Part shown: positions 1-8,260 of the stretch, one piece after another
Position numbering within the stretch: position 1 is the first letter of the stretch
How the letters are laid out: every line of letters begins with the position of its first letter
Origin: Actinomycetes bacterium
GTDB taxonomy: Bacteria > Actinomycetota > Thermoleophilia > Solirubrobacterales > JACPNS01
Assembly: GCA_023404495.1 (NCBI GenBank)
Contig: JAEYBE010000001.1
Location: 1 to 27,083, forward strand
Direction of reading: 5' to 3'
Length of the DNA: 27,083 nt
Translations under genes and position numbers: made by a program
Notes under the pieces: model-generated
Databases searched by the model: none
What the model was told of the DNA's origin: nothing
Seen by the model: only the letters and a program-made list of their open reading frames with translations

Positions 1-21
1 ACGTTAGACTGCCCCCCGCAA

Positions 22-95
22 GGGCCAGTGGCCAAATTGGCTAAGGCACCGGTCTCCAAAACCGGGGATTCCAGGTTCGAGTCCTGGCTGGCCCG
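22..95 (+). tRNA. tRNA-Trp (CCA anticodon)
   Basis: A complete cloverleaf can be drawn. The 7-bp acceptor stem is GGGCCAG/CTGGCCC, the anticodon stem CCGGT/ACCGG encloses the loop CTCCAAA (anticodon CCA, Trp), and the T-arm contains GGTTCGAGTCC. The discriminator base is G95 and no CCA is encoded. A run of five T follows directly and the cupin start codon lies only 8 nt downstream. Confidence 0.96.
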
Positions 96-103
96 CTTTT
101 TAC

Positions 104-544
104 ATGCCGAACATCTTCGACAAGGGGTTTGACGTCGAGCGCGACGCGGGCGGACCGCTGAAGCGTCAAACCTTCATCGGCAAAGGCGCAGGCGCGCAGC
201 GCATCGGCGCGACCGTGTGGGACATCGATCCCGGCGGCACGGCCTACAAGTACCACTTCCACTACGGAGAAGAAGAGCTGCTGATCGTGCTTGAGGGCAC
301 GCCCACGCTCCGCACCCCCGACGGCGAGCGCGTGCTTGAGCCAGGTGAGGTCGTGGCGTTTCCGGTCGGACCGGACGGCGCGCATCAGCTGATCAACAAC
401 TCGGACGAGCCGGCGCGCTTTGTCGCGGTCAGCGCGGGTGACGACACCGACGTCGTGATCTATCCGGACACAGGGGAGACCCTTGTCAGCCATCGCCGCA
501 ATCATCCGGACGGCTTCAAGCGCATCATCGAGGGCGGCGCGTAA
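104..544 (+). CDS. Small cupin-domain protein
   Basis: A 146-residue single-domain cupin. The first metal-binding motif is visible as H-F-H-Y-G-E-E-E at about residues 51-58 and is followed by the glycine-rich turn VLEGTPTLRTPDG. The second motif is represented by GPDGAHQLINNSDEP at about residues 90-104. The start MPNIFD is the usual beginning of this cupin group as I recall it, so the ATG only 8 nt after tRNA-Trp is accepted although no Shine-Dalgarno is visible; translation may be leaderless or follow processing of a tRNA-mRNA transcript. Cupins of this size are metal-binding beta-barrels with varied roles (dioxygenase, isomerase or small-ligand binding). Nothing here identifies the substrate. 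tRNA-Gly follows 13 nt after the stop. Confidence 0.88.
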   Translation: MPNIFDKGFDVERDAGGPLKRQTFIGKGAGAQRIGATVWDIDPGGTAYKYHFHYGEEELLIVLEGTPTLRTPDGERVLEPGEVVAFPVGPDGAHQLINNSDEPARFVAVSAGDDTDVVIYPDTGETLVSHRRNHPDGFKRIIEGGA

Positions 545-557
545 ACTTTCGATCTCT

Positions 558-628
558 GCGGGCGAAGTGTTGTGGTTGCACAGGAGCCTTCCAAGCTCTT
601 AGGGCGGGTTCGATTCCCGTCGCCCGCT
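558..628 (+). tRNA. tRNA-Gly (TCC anticodon)
   Basis: A 71-nt tRNA with acceptor stem GCGGGCG/CGCCCGC, anticodon stem GGAGC/GCTCT, loop CTTCCAA (anticodon TCC, Gly) and T-arm GGGTTCGATTCCC. The discriminator is T628 and no CCA is encoded. It marks the left edge of a lower-G+C accessory stretch, so it is a plausible insertion point, but I found no second copy of its 3' end downstream. Confidence 0.95.
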
Positions 629-685
629 TATTCACTCTTCAACTATCGCCTGCGGTATCCGGCTGTGTAGTAGGCGCACTCGCAG

Positions 686-779
686 CCCGTTGCACGGGTT
701 GTTCGATGGGCCGGCTGCCATCGGACCGCCCAATTGGGCCCTACACAAAAGTTTGTAATTGTTCCAACGTTTCGTGTAG
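686..779 (+). promoter_or_regulatory. Cluster of inverted repeats in the leader of the giant secreted protein gene
   Basis: Four dyads follow one another: CCCGT-tgc-ACGGG (686-698), CGATGG/CCATCG (704-709 and 718-723), the 12-bp perfect palindrome GCCCAATTGGGC (728-739), and CTACAC/GTGTAG (741-746 and 774-779, nearly extended by AAAA/GTTT). They could be operators, a terminator/attenuator of the tRNA-Gly transcript, or an RNA structure. No known riboswitch consensus was recognised. Confidence 0.35.
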
Positions 780-782
780 ATT
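753..782 (+). promoter_or_regulatory. Putative sigma70-type promoter for the 873-5858 gene
   Basis: TTGTAA (753-758) and TAGATT (777-782) are separated by 18 nt, each matching four of the six consensus bases. This predicts a transcript start near 789 and a leader of about 85 nt before the ATG at 873. The CTACAC/GTGTAG dyad brackets the spacer, so a repressor bound there would block this promoter. Prediction by eye only. Confidence 0.3.
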
Positions 783-872
783 GCACCCAAAGCGGGGACG
801 GGCTGTTCGTGGCTCTCCGTGATCGGCATGCCTGATATGCCTCTATATCTCTGGGAAGCGGAGGGGAAACGA

Positions 873-3800
873 ATGATTCGTGCGAAGAGGAAGCCGCACT
901 TGGCTGCGACGCTCACGGCGGCGACGTTCTTGCTGATGACTGGATTCACGGGAACCGCGTCGGCCGGCCCGCTGGATCCGATCATCGCGATCGAACTGAA
1001 CATCCAGAGCGGCGAACCTCAGCCCCCAAGCATCACGCTTCCCGTTTGGAACAGCACTTACGACTGGCCAAACGTTCACGGTTACAACACCTGGACGGCG
1101 AACAAGCAGACTTCTCTTCCTGACGGCTACGAAATGCGTCAGGGCTACCAGAATCGCCCGGGTCTCTGGATGTGGCCGAAAGGCAGTTATTCCCTTGGTG
1201 GGCTGTTTCCCAAGCTGTACCCACCAGGCTACGTCGAATTCTCATTCAGCGCTCCAGGAACAACCCGTATCGCGAGGGCCAAGCTCGACACCGAGTACCG
1301 AAACTCTCTATACCTTTCGCACTGCACTGAGTTCGGGCTTCGCAACGGCACGACAAGCCGGGCCAAGAACCGCAACTGCTCAGCGCCCGTGCCAGATCGA
1401 GTTGAGGTTGGCACCTCGGGCGAGCGTGCCTTCCGCAAGGTGTCGCTGTTCGACCCATCTGGAGAACCGACGGCCAAAGATCTCTATGCACGACTTGATA
1501 TCCCAAGGTGCCCGCCGCTTCCAGACTCCGCTTGCTCGAAGCTCATCGCTTCGCTTGATCCGCTGACGGCCGGCGCGTTCATGAGGATCGGGAAGGTCGA
1601 GTTGACGCTCGTCGACGACGACCTGCCCATAGTCACGACTTCTGGCTCGTTCTACGACCTCCGGGGCAGGCACATCGACGGCAAGTCTTCCTACCCGCTT
1701 GCGATCGCCGCCAGCGATGCCGGCTCGGGAATCAAGCTGACGCGTCTCGATCACACCGCACCCGGTGGCTCAGAGGTGACACTCGGGTCCAAGTCAGCGA
1801 GTTGCGACTTGACACACAGCACTGCGCAGCTCGGCTCGCGGATCTGCCCGCCGAGTGATTTGCTCAGCCCGACCGTGAACACCAATTCGTTTCCTGAAGG
1901 CACCCACGCGTTTCGGGCGTGGGCGGCCGACGCCGCGAATAATGTGACCGAGAAGCGCTGGAACGTGGCCGTTGACCGGACCGCGCCGGCCACCCCGGCC
2001 GATCTCTACTTTCTCACCCCGGCCAAGGGGGCTGCGCAGGTCTATTGGGACGAGGCTGTCGACCCTATGCTCGCTGACGGCACTCGTTCTTCTGGCACGA
2101 CGAACTATCGCTTCCGTTCGAAGATCAACGGTGGCGCATGGAGCGGCTGGAGCGAAGTATCGCGATCGCGCCAGCTTTCAAGTGAGATCGTCGACCAGGA
2201 TCCGGGCACTGTTGTGACCTTTGAGGTGGTGGCGGTCGATGCAGTTGGAAATGTGTCGGATCCGTCCACGATGAGCGGCGTTGTCCACGATCCGGATGAG
2301 GACACCCTGCCTGGGGGCACCGGAAATCCGGATGATCCTGCCCCTGGCGCTTCGGCTCCAGCGACCGATGAAGGGGCGGAGGCCGACAGTGGATCGCCAT
2401 CGAACATCCCAACAGGTGCGGTGCCGATCTCGCTGCACCTGACAAACGGAAGCTCGCCTCCAGCGATCGCCCCGGGGATCTGGAACAGCTCCTACCCGTG
2501 GCAGCAATCGAGCGGCTACAACGAGTGGACGCCGAACGTGCAGTCCGCGCTCACAAACGGCTATGAACTGAAGCGCGGCTATGGAGGGCGTCCGGGCCTT
2601 TGGATCTGGCCGGTCGGATCGCCCGCAGCCGGTGACAACCTCTATCCGCCCGGCTACGCCGAGTTCGCGTTCACCGCGCCAGGCACAACCAGGATCGCGC
2701 GGGCGAGCGTTGACCTCGCATACCGGAGCGCTCTCTACACGTCGCACTGCACCGAGATCGGCCTTCGCACAAGGGGCGAAACGCGTGATCGCGACACGGA
2801 CTGTCTGGCACCTATTCCAGACCGAGTTGTAATCGACTCTCACGGCGAAACCGCCTACCGAAACGTGCCTCTGTTTGATCCCGCCACCAACCCGACCGCC
2901 AAACAGGCGTACGCCCGGATCTTCGTCCCTAGTTGCACGCTGCTGTCTATCGAGCTGTGCTCGAAGCTGATCCCAACCCAGGACCCGTTGCACTTCGGTC
3001 CTTATCTCCAGGTCCAGCGAGCGGACATGACGCTGGTGGATGATGACCGGCCAACTGTGCAGACGTTGGGATCGCTGGCGGATCTAAACGGGAAGTATGT
3101 GGCCGGCAATGAGGCCTACGAACTCGAGGCGACCGCTGCGGACGCAGGGGCTGGCATTGCCAGCGCGCAGATTGACCACACGTCACCCGCGCCCTCATCT
3201 CAGCAGCAGACGCTTGGCACGGAATCTGCGCCCTGCGATCCGAGCCACGGGACACTTGGACTCGGTGCTCGAATCTGTCCCGCCAGCGATTCGATGACCA
3301 TTCCAGTGGACACCACGCCCTTCCCGGAGGGTCGCAACAGGATTCGCGTGTGGTCGGCCGACCCCGCTGGGAACGTGGGTGAGCGTCGCCTGTCATTGAT
3401 CGTCGACAGAACCGCTCCGGCCGCACCTCGTGTTCGGCCGCTAAGGCCGGACGAGGGGTCTGCTCAGATCTACTGGGATGAGTCCATCGATCCTGTTCTT
3501 CCCGATGGCACGCGTGGCGCTGGTATTGACCGATACCGATTCCGGTCAAAGATCGGGTCAGGTGACTGGACAGCGTGGAAGAGCGTCTCACGTTCCCAGC
3601 AATCGTCCGAAGAAGTTTTTGATCAGCCGGCCGGAACCATTGTCTCATTTGAGGTTGTCGCTGATGATGGGGTCGGTAATTCGTCGGCAATTAGCTCGGC
3701 ATCCGTCACCGTACGTGGCAAGCATCCGACCAATTCGATCGGTGGCGCACTTGGGGAGCTTGATGGCGAGTACACCCAAGGAACTTCGGCTGTCAATGCG

Positions 3801-5858
3801 TCGCTGCACGCCGTTGACGACGAGGCGGGCGTAGGGTCGGTCTCTCTCGGAGAAATTCAGCAAGGACTGTTCAACGAAGTTGTGGCCGCGCCATGCGTGA
3901 ACGCTGGGCAGCGCCTCGCGCCAGGGAAGAACTCGTGCCCCCGGGTCTTTCAGACCGCAGTTGGAGCGCCTCTGCCCGACTTTGCCGAGGGAGCACACAC
4001 ATTCAGGGCGGTTTCAACGGACCGGGCAAACAATCCATCCGCCGAGTCTCAGGTCACAACGTTCATCGACCGCACTCCCCCGCCACCTGTGCAGGAAATC
4101 ACCGCCTACTACGACGAAGAGTTTGAAGACGCCAACGTTACTTGGACCGGAGTAACCGATCCTGCGCTGCCAGACGGCACGGCAGGTTCCGGCATTGCCG
4201 GATATCGATACAGATACCAGCGCGCGGGACAAGGTATTTCCGGATGGGAGACCACGGATGAAGACGGGTTCACCCTGTCCGACGCATCATTGGGAGAAGA
4301 GGTCTTGATTTCGGTCTCCGCGTTTGATGCCATTGGAAACGAATCGGCACCCCAGAATCTCGTCGTGAAAGTGAACTCTCAAGAGGAGTGTGGAGACACC
4401 AGCTACGACGACGGCGACGACGCGATTGATGCGTCGCTCCACGTTCCGACGAGCGGTGATGCGTCGATTGATTCGTTCACGTTTGCCAACGCCAAAACGC
4501 AGGCGTCCCTACTTTCGCGTTTGCCCAACGGCGTTCGAATCGTGTCGGCGATCGAGCGCACAAAAACCATGCCCGGTGAAGTCCACACCGGAGGTATCTC
4601 GTTCGCGAGTGGTCTCAGTATGCAGCAGAACTTGGCGATCTATAACGACGAGGCGTTCGACACGATCGATGATCTTGAGGACTCGTACCAGGGCGAGCTC
4701 GGAACAGAGACGCCGGAGGTTCGTGCGCAGATTCTCAGGGAACTCGACGGATTGGCGGCGCGGCGGGCCAAGTACGCCACTTCAGGCGGACCTCGGATCA
4801 AGAGCTTTGCCGTCGCGCACAATCCGCCAGTGGCCGCAGCGATCCAAAGCGAGTTCTCCGGCGAACTCGTTGATCCGGTAGTCGAGGAGAGCGATTTCGC
4901 GGACGAATGCACAGAGTCGAATGTCGGTTCGATTGCGAATCTTGTTGCAGGTTCCGGACAGCCGTCTGATCCGGCAAACCCAGAGAAACTGGATGCCCCC
5001 GGAGCCACCGACCCGGAACCGTCGCCTCAGCTTCGCACTACGGCCGAACCTGATCGGGGCGATTCAGAGGTGGGCTCTTCAGCCCTCTCATTGTCTAACA
5101 CGTCGGTCGCAGAAATCGCCTCCACCAAAGCGAAATCGAACACCTTCACTCCGCCGCGCGTCAGGATTGCGACCAAGAGCTACCACTACGTCACGACTTG
5201 TAATGGTGTTCGGGGCCCAGTCAGAAGGGCGATGCTTCGGTGGCGATGGGGTTCCGTGGGTCGTCGTTCGTATTGGCTCAAGGGTGGGAGAAATCGAAAA
5301 CATGGCGTGGAGATTCAGCTCGCCATGAATCGTGAGGGAGGAGGTTCCTCCGACTGGGCGTGGGGTCTTCCGCCAGGGCTGACCACCGATACAAACGGCA
5401 ACGTCTCTGGCCCTCCGTCGAGTCCGGGTTCCGAAGGGGATGAAATCGCCTGCATTCCAAACGTGTGGAGTTCGAACGCGCCCTGTGCGTACCCGGACGA
5501 CTACAACGAGGACAACGCTAAGAGCGAGGAGTTCGCGGTGACAATCGGTCAGGGCTGCCGACCGCGTTCTAGCACAAAGAAGTACTACTGGCGAATGTAT
5601 TTGCTCAGGCTTCCAGACGACAGCGACCGTGTCACCGCAACTGTGAACGCGGTGCATCGGGCTGGTCACGGTGGCGGGGCATACTCGGGAGTCAGTGAGC
5701 GGAGCTACTGCAATGGAGTCCGGGGCGGGGTAAGGGGAGCGTGCTACTTCGAGGATTCAAAGACGTCGAGTCGGTACGTTTACAGGGCGTCAAGCGATAC
5801 GCGAGATAGCTTGGTCACAGACGGCTCGATCCTCATGAGATGGACTCCCGCGCGTTGA
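873..5858 (+). CDS. Giant secreted multi-module protein with tandem repeats
   Basis: 1661 residues, function not recognised. The ATG at 873 is chosen over an in-frame start at 819 because GGAGGGG lies 6 nt upstream and it opens directly on a signal peptide (basic RAKRK, hydrophobic core, ASA cleavage near residue 31). A long module occurs twice (about nt 966-2330 and 2420-3715). Each copy has a Trp/Tyr-rich N-terminal part (WNS.Y.W, GYN.WT, RPGLW.WP), conserved cysteines, then a bacterial Ig-like segment ending in VDRTAPA and a fibronectin-III-like segment (VYWDE..DP, YRFRSKI, VSFEVVA). A third, partial module without the Trp-rich part spans about 3716-4380. A unique region (4381-5140) and a basic C-terminal domain with two CNGVRG motifs follow. 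There is no LPXTG and no C-terminal membrane anchor, so it is probably released or non-covalently attached. Adhesion or carbohydrate binding is a guess. It is 4 nt from the nuclease-like gene. Confidence 0.85.
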   Translation: MIRAKRKPHLAATLTAATFLLMTGFTGTASAGPLDPIIAIELNIQSGEPQPPSITLPVWNSTYDWPNVHGYNTWTANKQTSLPDGYEMRQGYQNRPGLWMWPKGSYSLGGLFPKLYPPGYVEFSFSAPGTTRIARAKLDTEYRNSLYLSHCTEFGLRNGTTSRAKNRNCSAPVPDRVEVGTSGERAFRKVSLFDPSGEPTAKDLYARLDIPRCPPLPDSACSKLIASLDPLTAGAFMRIGKVELTLVDDDLPIVTTSGSFYDLRGRHIDGKSSYPLAIAASDAGSGIKLTRLDHTAPGGSEVTLGSKSASCDLTHSTAQLGSRICPPSDLLSPTVNTNSFPEGTHAFRAWAADAANNVTEKRWNVAVDRTAPATPADLYFLTPAKGAAQVYWDEAVDPMLADGTRSSGTTNYRFRSKINGGAWSGWSEVSRSRQLSSEIVDQDPGTVVTFEVVAVDAVGNVSDPSTMSGVVHDPDEDTLPGGTGNPDDPAPGASAPATDEGAEADSGSPSNIPTGAVPISLHLTNGSSPPAIAPGIWNSSYPWQQSSGYNEWTPNVQSALTNGYELKRGYGGRPGLWIWPVGSPAAGDNLYPPGYAEFAFTAPGTTRIARASVDLAYRSALYTSHCTEIGLRTRGETRDRDTDCLAPIPDRVVIDSHGETAYRNVPLFDPATNPTAKQAYARIFVPSCTLLSIELCSKLIPTQDPLHFGPYLQVQRADMTLVDDDRPTVQTLGSLADLNGKYVAGNEAYELEATAADAGAGIASAQIDHTSPAPSSQQQTLGTESAPCDPSHGTLGLGARICPASDSMTIPVDTTPFPEGRNRIRVWSADPAGNVGERRLSLIVDRTAPAAPRVRPLRPDEGSAQIYWDESIDPVLPDGTRGAGIDRYRFRSKIGSGDWTAWKSVSRSQQSSEEVFDQPAGTIVSFEVVADDGVGNSSAISSASVTVRGKHPTNSIGGALGELDGEYTQGTSAVNASLHAVDDEAGVGSVSLGEIQQGLFNEVVAAPCVNAGQRLAPGKNSCPRVFQTAVGAPLPDFAEGAHTFRAVSTDRANNPSAESQVTTFIDRTPPPPVQEITAYYDEEFEDANVTWTGVTDPALPDGTAGSGIAGYRYRYQRAGQGISGWETTDEDGFTLSDASLGEEVLISVSAFDAIGNESAPQNLVVKVNSQEECGDTSYDDGDDAIDASLHVPTSGDASIDSFTFANAKTQASLLSRLPNGVRIVSAIERTKTMPGEVHTGGISFASGLSMQQNLAIYNDEAFDTIDDLEDSYQGELGTETPEVRAQILRELDGLAARRAKYATSGGPRIKSFAVAHNPPVAAAIQSEFSGELVDPVVEESDFADECTESNVGSIANLVAGSGQPSDPANPEKLDAPGATDPEPSPQLRTTAEPDRGDSEVGSSALSLSNTSVAEIASTKAKSNTFTPPRVRIATKSYHYVTTCNGVRGPVRRAMLRWRWGSVGRRSYWLKGGRNRKHGVEIQLAMNREGGGSSDWAWGLPPGLTTDTNGNVSGPPSSPGSEGDEIACIPNVWSSNAPCAYPDDYNEDNAKSEEFAVTIGQGCRPRSSTKKYYWRMYLLRLPDDSDRVTATVNAVHRAGHGGGAYSGVSERSYCNGVRGGVRGACYFEDSKTSSRYVYRASSDTRDSLVTDGSILMRWTPAR

Positions 5859-5862
5859 TGAC

Positions 5863-6453
5863 TTGCAGGAGGGTTTTCTGAGTTCAGACAAGGACGGATC
5901 TTGGGACCGGTTAGTGGGCCCAGCGGATGACGCGAAGAAGCAGCGGCGAATCAGGATCGTCACGATCTCGTTCCTCGTTGTGTTCTCCGCTTCACTAGTT
6001 CTGTTTGCGGTCTCAATTTCGCACATCTTCGAACCGACCAACGAAGAGGGAATCTACTGCGACGATGCACTGGCTATCGATGGCAACACCCTGCGCATCC
6101 CTTCTGGCTGCTTCAGGAATGCCGCCCAACTTCGGCTGATTGGAGTCGATGCTCCCGAGCGGTCCGAGTGTGGTGGGCTAGTCGCGAAAGACGAACTTTC
6201 AAGGCTGGTCGATGGGCAAGAAATCCAGCTAGTTCTGGACTCAAGCGTGGATCCGATTGATCAGAAGGGTCGTGCGACTACGCGAGTGGAGGTAGGGGAC
6301 GGACAAGATGTCGGGCTGAAAATGATTCTTGCCGGACGGGCCAAGGTCGGCGACTACGACGGACAGTTCACAGGTCGCATTCGGATGTACCGACATGCGC
6401 AGGAGCTTGCGCGAGAGCAGAACCGGGGCATCTGGCGAGAATGTCCGCGCTGA
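5863..6453 (+). CDS. Membrane-anchored staphylococcal-nuclease-like (SNase/TNase) protein
   Basis: Up to 196 residues. A basic stretch (KKQRRIR) and one transmembrane helix (about residues 29-54) predict an N-in/C-out protein with an extracellular domain. That domain carries SNase landmarks: DGNT near residue 70, R-L-I-G-V-D-A-P-E (R91, D96, E99) and K-G-R (R137), matching the family's catalytic Arg-Glu-Arg arrangement, and a closing RGIW. It is therefore probably a surface DNA/RNA nuclease; the short loop before R137 and extra cysteines (at about C66, C84 and C103) differ from typical members. The start is uncertain. TTG at 5863 lies 4 nt after the previous stop but has no RBS, whereas AGGAGGG (5867-5873) sits 4 nt before an in-frame CTG at 5878, which may be the true start. 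Almost certainly co-transcribed with the giant secreted protein. Confidence 0.82.
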   Translation: MQEGFLSSDKDGSWDRLVGPADDAKKQRRIRIVTISFLVVFSASLVLFAVSISHIFEPTNEEGIYCDDALAIDGNTLRIPSGCFRNAAQLRLIGVDAPERSECGGLVAKDELSRLVDGQEIQLVLDSSVDPIDQKGRATTRVEVGDGQDVGLKMILAGRAKVGDYDGQFTGRIRMYRHAQELAREQNRGIWRECPR

Positions 6454-6563
6454 TGGAATAAGGACCCGCAGCCTAACCTCATTCGTACCACGTGCGCACT
6501 CCATTAAGATGCCGGGCGAGTTCCCCGGATCATCAGGCCATCACGGCTCGAGCATGGGAAGCC

Positions 6564-7214
6564 ATGCAGGCCGCCCTGGTTCGGACCGAACTTGCAGTCA
6601 CGATCCTGCTTCTGCTTGCACCCGCCGTTGGCGGATGCGGTGCGTCATACGATGTCGACAAACCTTCAATCAACGAGCAGGTCGACTGGCCATCGGTACG
6701 GCAGTTGGAATTCACGAAGGCGTACGGCGAAAGCCCGACGTACTGGCTTGGCCCGACCCATGAAAAGCTGCCAGTCACTGAAGCCCTCGTAGTGCCGCCT
6801 TTCGGGAGCGGGGTGAGCATCGATTACGGTGGCCACAACTGCGATGCCGCGAACGCGGACTACTGCCGTGAGGCCTTGTCAGTGGGTTCTTTCGTTGATC
6901 GTCGGGAGCGGATCCAGAGTGCACTGAAAGGGCAGGCTGATCCAGCGAGGTGTGTGTTCGAGATCGACGGGCGGCTTGTCATCGCTTGTCCCAATAAGTC
7001 CGATTGGCTGGTCCTGGCCGGTTCTGCGGCGATTGCAGTGCATGTGGAGGAAACCGCTCCTCGTATTTCACCGCGCAGTGTCGTGCGTGCGATACGTCCG
7101 TTGAATCGTCTTGCTCGCAAGGAAGGAATGGAGCCCAAGGCCCTGAGCGAGCGCGATCTCGCCAACTCAGGGTCTGCTCGAGCGAAGCTGCGTCGGGCGA
7201 CGAGTACGAACTGA
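6564..7214 (+). CDS. Predicted lipoprotein of unknown function
   Basis: 216 residues from the ATG at 6564; the frame is open back to a GTG at 6492. The ATG is preferred because it gives a compact lipoprotein signal: a short basic N-terminus, hydrophobic VTILLLLAP and a lipobox ending V-G-G-C with the acylated cysteine at residue 25. The mature part has a WLGP motif, four further cysteines (in HNCDAANADYC, RCVF and IACP contexts) that could form disulfides, and a basic C-terminus rich in R and K. It is the third + strand gene after the giant secreted protein and the nuclease-like protein, with a gap of about 110 nt, so it may belong to the same surface cluster or have its own promoter. Family not recognised. 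Codon use is less G+C-biased than in the genes from 7313 on. Confidence 0.72.
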   Translation: MQAALVRTELAVTILLLLAPAVGGCGASYDVDKPSINEQVDWPSVRQLEFTKAYGESPTYWLGPTHEKLPVTEALVVPPFGSGVSIDYGGHNCDAANADYCREALSVGSFVDRRERIQSALKGQADPARCVFEIDGRLVIACPNKSDWLVLAGSAAIAVHVEETAPRISPRSVVRAIRPLNRLARKEGMEPKALSERDLANSGSARAKLRRATSTN

Positions 7215-7312
7215 CTCACGGCAGCGCGCTCGATCCGCGAGCTTCAGGTGAACCGCATGGCCCCGGTCGCCGAGCATCACCCACGATCCAAATCGCGATA
7301 GCGTTCCTACCA

Positions 7313-7798
7313 ATGAAAAAGCCGATGTTCAAACTCGAACCAGCCGACGAAGGCTTCTTCAGCTCCGCACCGGTCGTGCTCAGTGACAGTTTCGAGATCG
7401 ATCGCCCCGCGGCCGAGGTCTGGGACGATCTCGTCGCCGACAACCCGCTCGGCTGGTGCCGCATCCTCGGCCCCAAAGGAATCGAATGGACCTCGCCGCG
7501 CCCGTTCGGCGTCGGCACCACCCGCACCGCGAAGGCCTTGAAGGGCCTGAGCGAGCTGCGCGAGCACTACTTCATCTGGGAGGAAGGCAAGCGCCAGTCC
7601 TTCTACGCGCTCGAGGCCGCCGCACCGATGTTCAAGCGTTTCGCCGAGGACTATCGCGTCGAGCCGCAGGGCGACTCGGCCTGCACGCTCACATGGACCG
7701 TCGCCTACGAGCCGACCCTGCTCGGCAAGGGCCCGGTCAACAAGGCGATCATGCGAACTCTCTTCACCGACACGCGCAAGCACTACGGGGCGCGCTAG
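7313..7798 (+). CDS. SRPBCC (polyketide cyclase/START-like) family protein
   Basis: 161 residues from the ATG at 7313; the frame stays open upstream but with non-host-like codon content, and MKKPMFKLEP reads as a normal N-terminus. The pattern of an initial beta strand with S-F-E-I-D-R-P-A-A-E-V-W at about residues 25-36, a central FGVGTTR, an aromatic strand (HYFIWEEGKRQSFY) and a final long helix fits the SRPBCC helix-grip fold, a hydrophobic ligand pocket. Members bind or transform lipids, polyketides and aromatic compounds; no substrate can be inferred. Only 6 nt separate its stop from the DUF1330-like gene, so the two are likely co-transcribed. The strong G+C bias marks a return to host-like DNA after the accessory region. 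Confidence 0.85.
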   Translation: MKKPMFKLEPADEGFFSSAPVVLSDSFEIDRPAAEVWDDLVADNPLGWCRILGPKGIEWTSPRPFGVGTTRTAKALKGLSELREHYFIWEEGKRQSFYALEAAAPMFKRFAEDYRVEPQGDSACTLTWTVAYEPTLLGKGPVNKAIMRTLFTDTRKHYGAR

Positions 7799-7804
7799 GG
7801 GCCG

Positions 7805-8185
7805 ATGGCCGTCGACCCGACCGCCGACGACGTACGCCGCTACGTCGAGGAAGACGACGGCGGGCCGGTCGTGATGCTCAACCTGCTGCGCTACGGCGGC
7901 GAGGGCGGTCGGGCCTCCTATGAGCAGTACGCGGTCGAAGTGATGCCGCACCTGGAGCGCGTCGGCGCCGAGATCGTCTATGCCGGCGAGTGCTCAACGA
8001 CGATGGTCGCCGGGGCCGACGAGTGGGACTCCGTGCTGCTGATCCGCTACCCCAGCCGGCAGAAGTTTCTCGAGATGGTGATGGACCCGACCTACCAGCA
8101 GATCACGCACCTGCGCACCGACGGCCTGGAAGCCGCCGTGCTCCAAGCGACAACCCCCTGGACGTCGAATACCATCAGCCCCTGA
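7805..8185 (+). CDS. DUF1330-like ferredoxin-fold protein
   Basis: 126 residues. VVMLNLLRY near residue 23, a central G-A-E-I-V-Y-A-G-E strand, the W-D-S-V-L-L-I-R-Y-P-S-R stretch at about residues 73-84, and M-D-P-T-Y-Q near residue 94 match the DUF1330 family (dimeric alpha/beta-barrel type). Biochemical function is unknown for this group. It follows the SRPBCC gene by 6 nt, suggesting an operon. Its TGA (8183-8185) lies just one base before the 5' end of tRNA-Pro, so the mRNA 3' end is probably formed by RNase P cleavage of a joint transcript, or the tRNA promoter lies inside this coding sequence. Confidence 0.85.
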   Translation: MAVDPTADDVRRYVEEDDGGPVVMLNLLRYGGEGGRASYEQYAVEVMPHLERVGAEIVYAGECSTTMVAGADEWDSVLLIRYPSRQKFLEMVMDPTYQQITHLRTDGLEAAVLQATTPWTSNTISP

Positions 8186-8186
8186 C

Positions 8187-8260
8187 CGGGGAGTGGCGCA
8201 GTCTGGTAGCGCACTCGGCTGGGGGCCGAGCGGTCGCAGGTTCAAATCCTGTCTCCCCGA
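8187..8260 (+). tRNA. tRNA-Pro (GGG anticodon)
   Basis: 74-nt cloverleaf with acceptor CGGGGAG/CTCCCCG, D-arm with the usual GGTAGCGC, anticodon stem CTCGG/CCGAG with loop CTGGGGG (anticodon GGG), T-arm GCAGGTTCAAATCCTGT and discriminator A260 (window position 8260). No CCA is encoded. Its 3' 44 nt are duplicated exactly 104 bp downstream. Confidence 0.95.

Noticed and set aside
630..872. Known riboswitch (c-di-AMP, c-di-GMP) in the leader of the giant gene
   Set aside because: The conserved core sequences of these classes are not found; only simple dyads are visible.
6430..6510. tRNA-like remnant suggested by the peptide ADGIRTRSLTSF in another frame
   Set aside because: The underlying DNA lacks a good T-arm and no acceptor or anticodon stem can be paired, so no tRNA or att remnant is supported.
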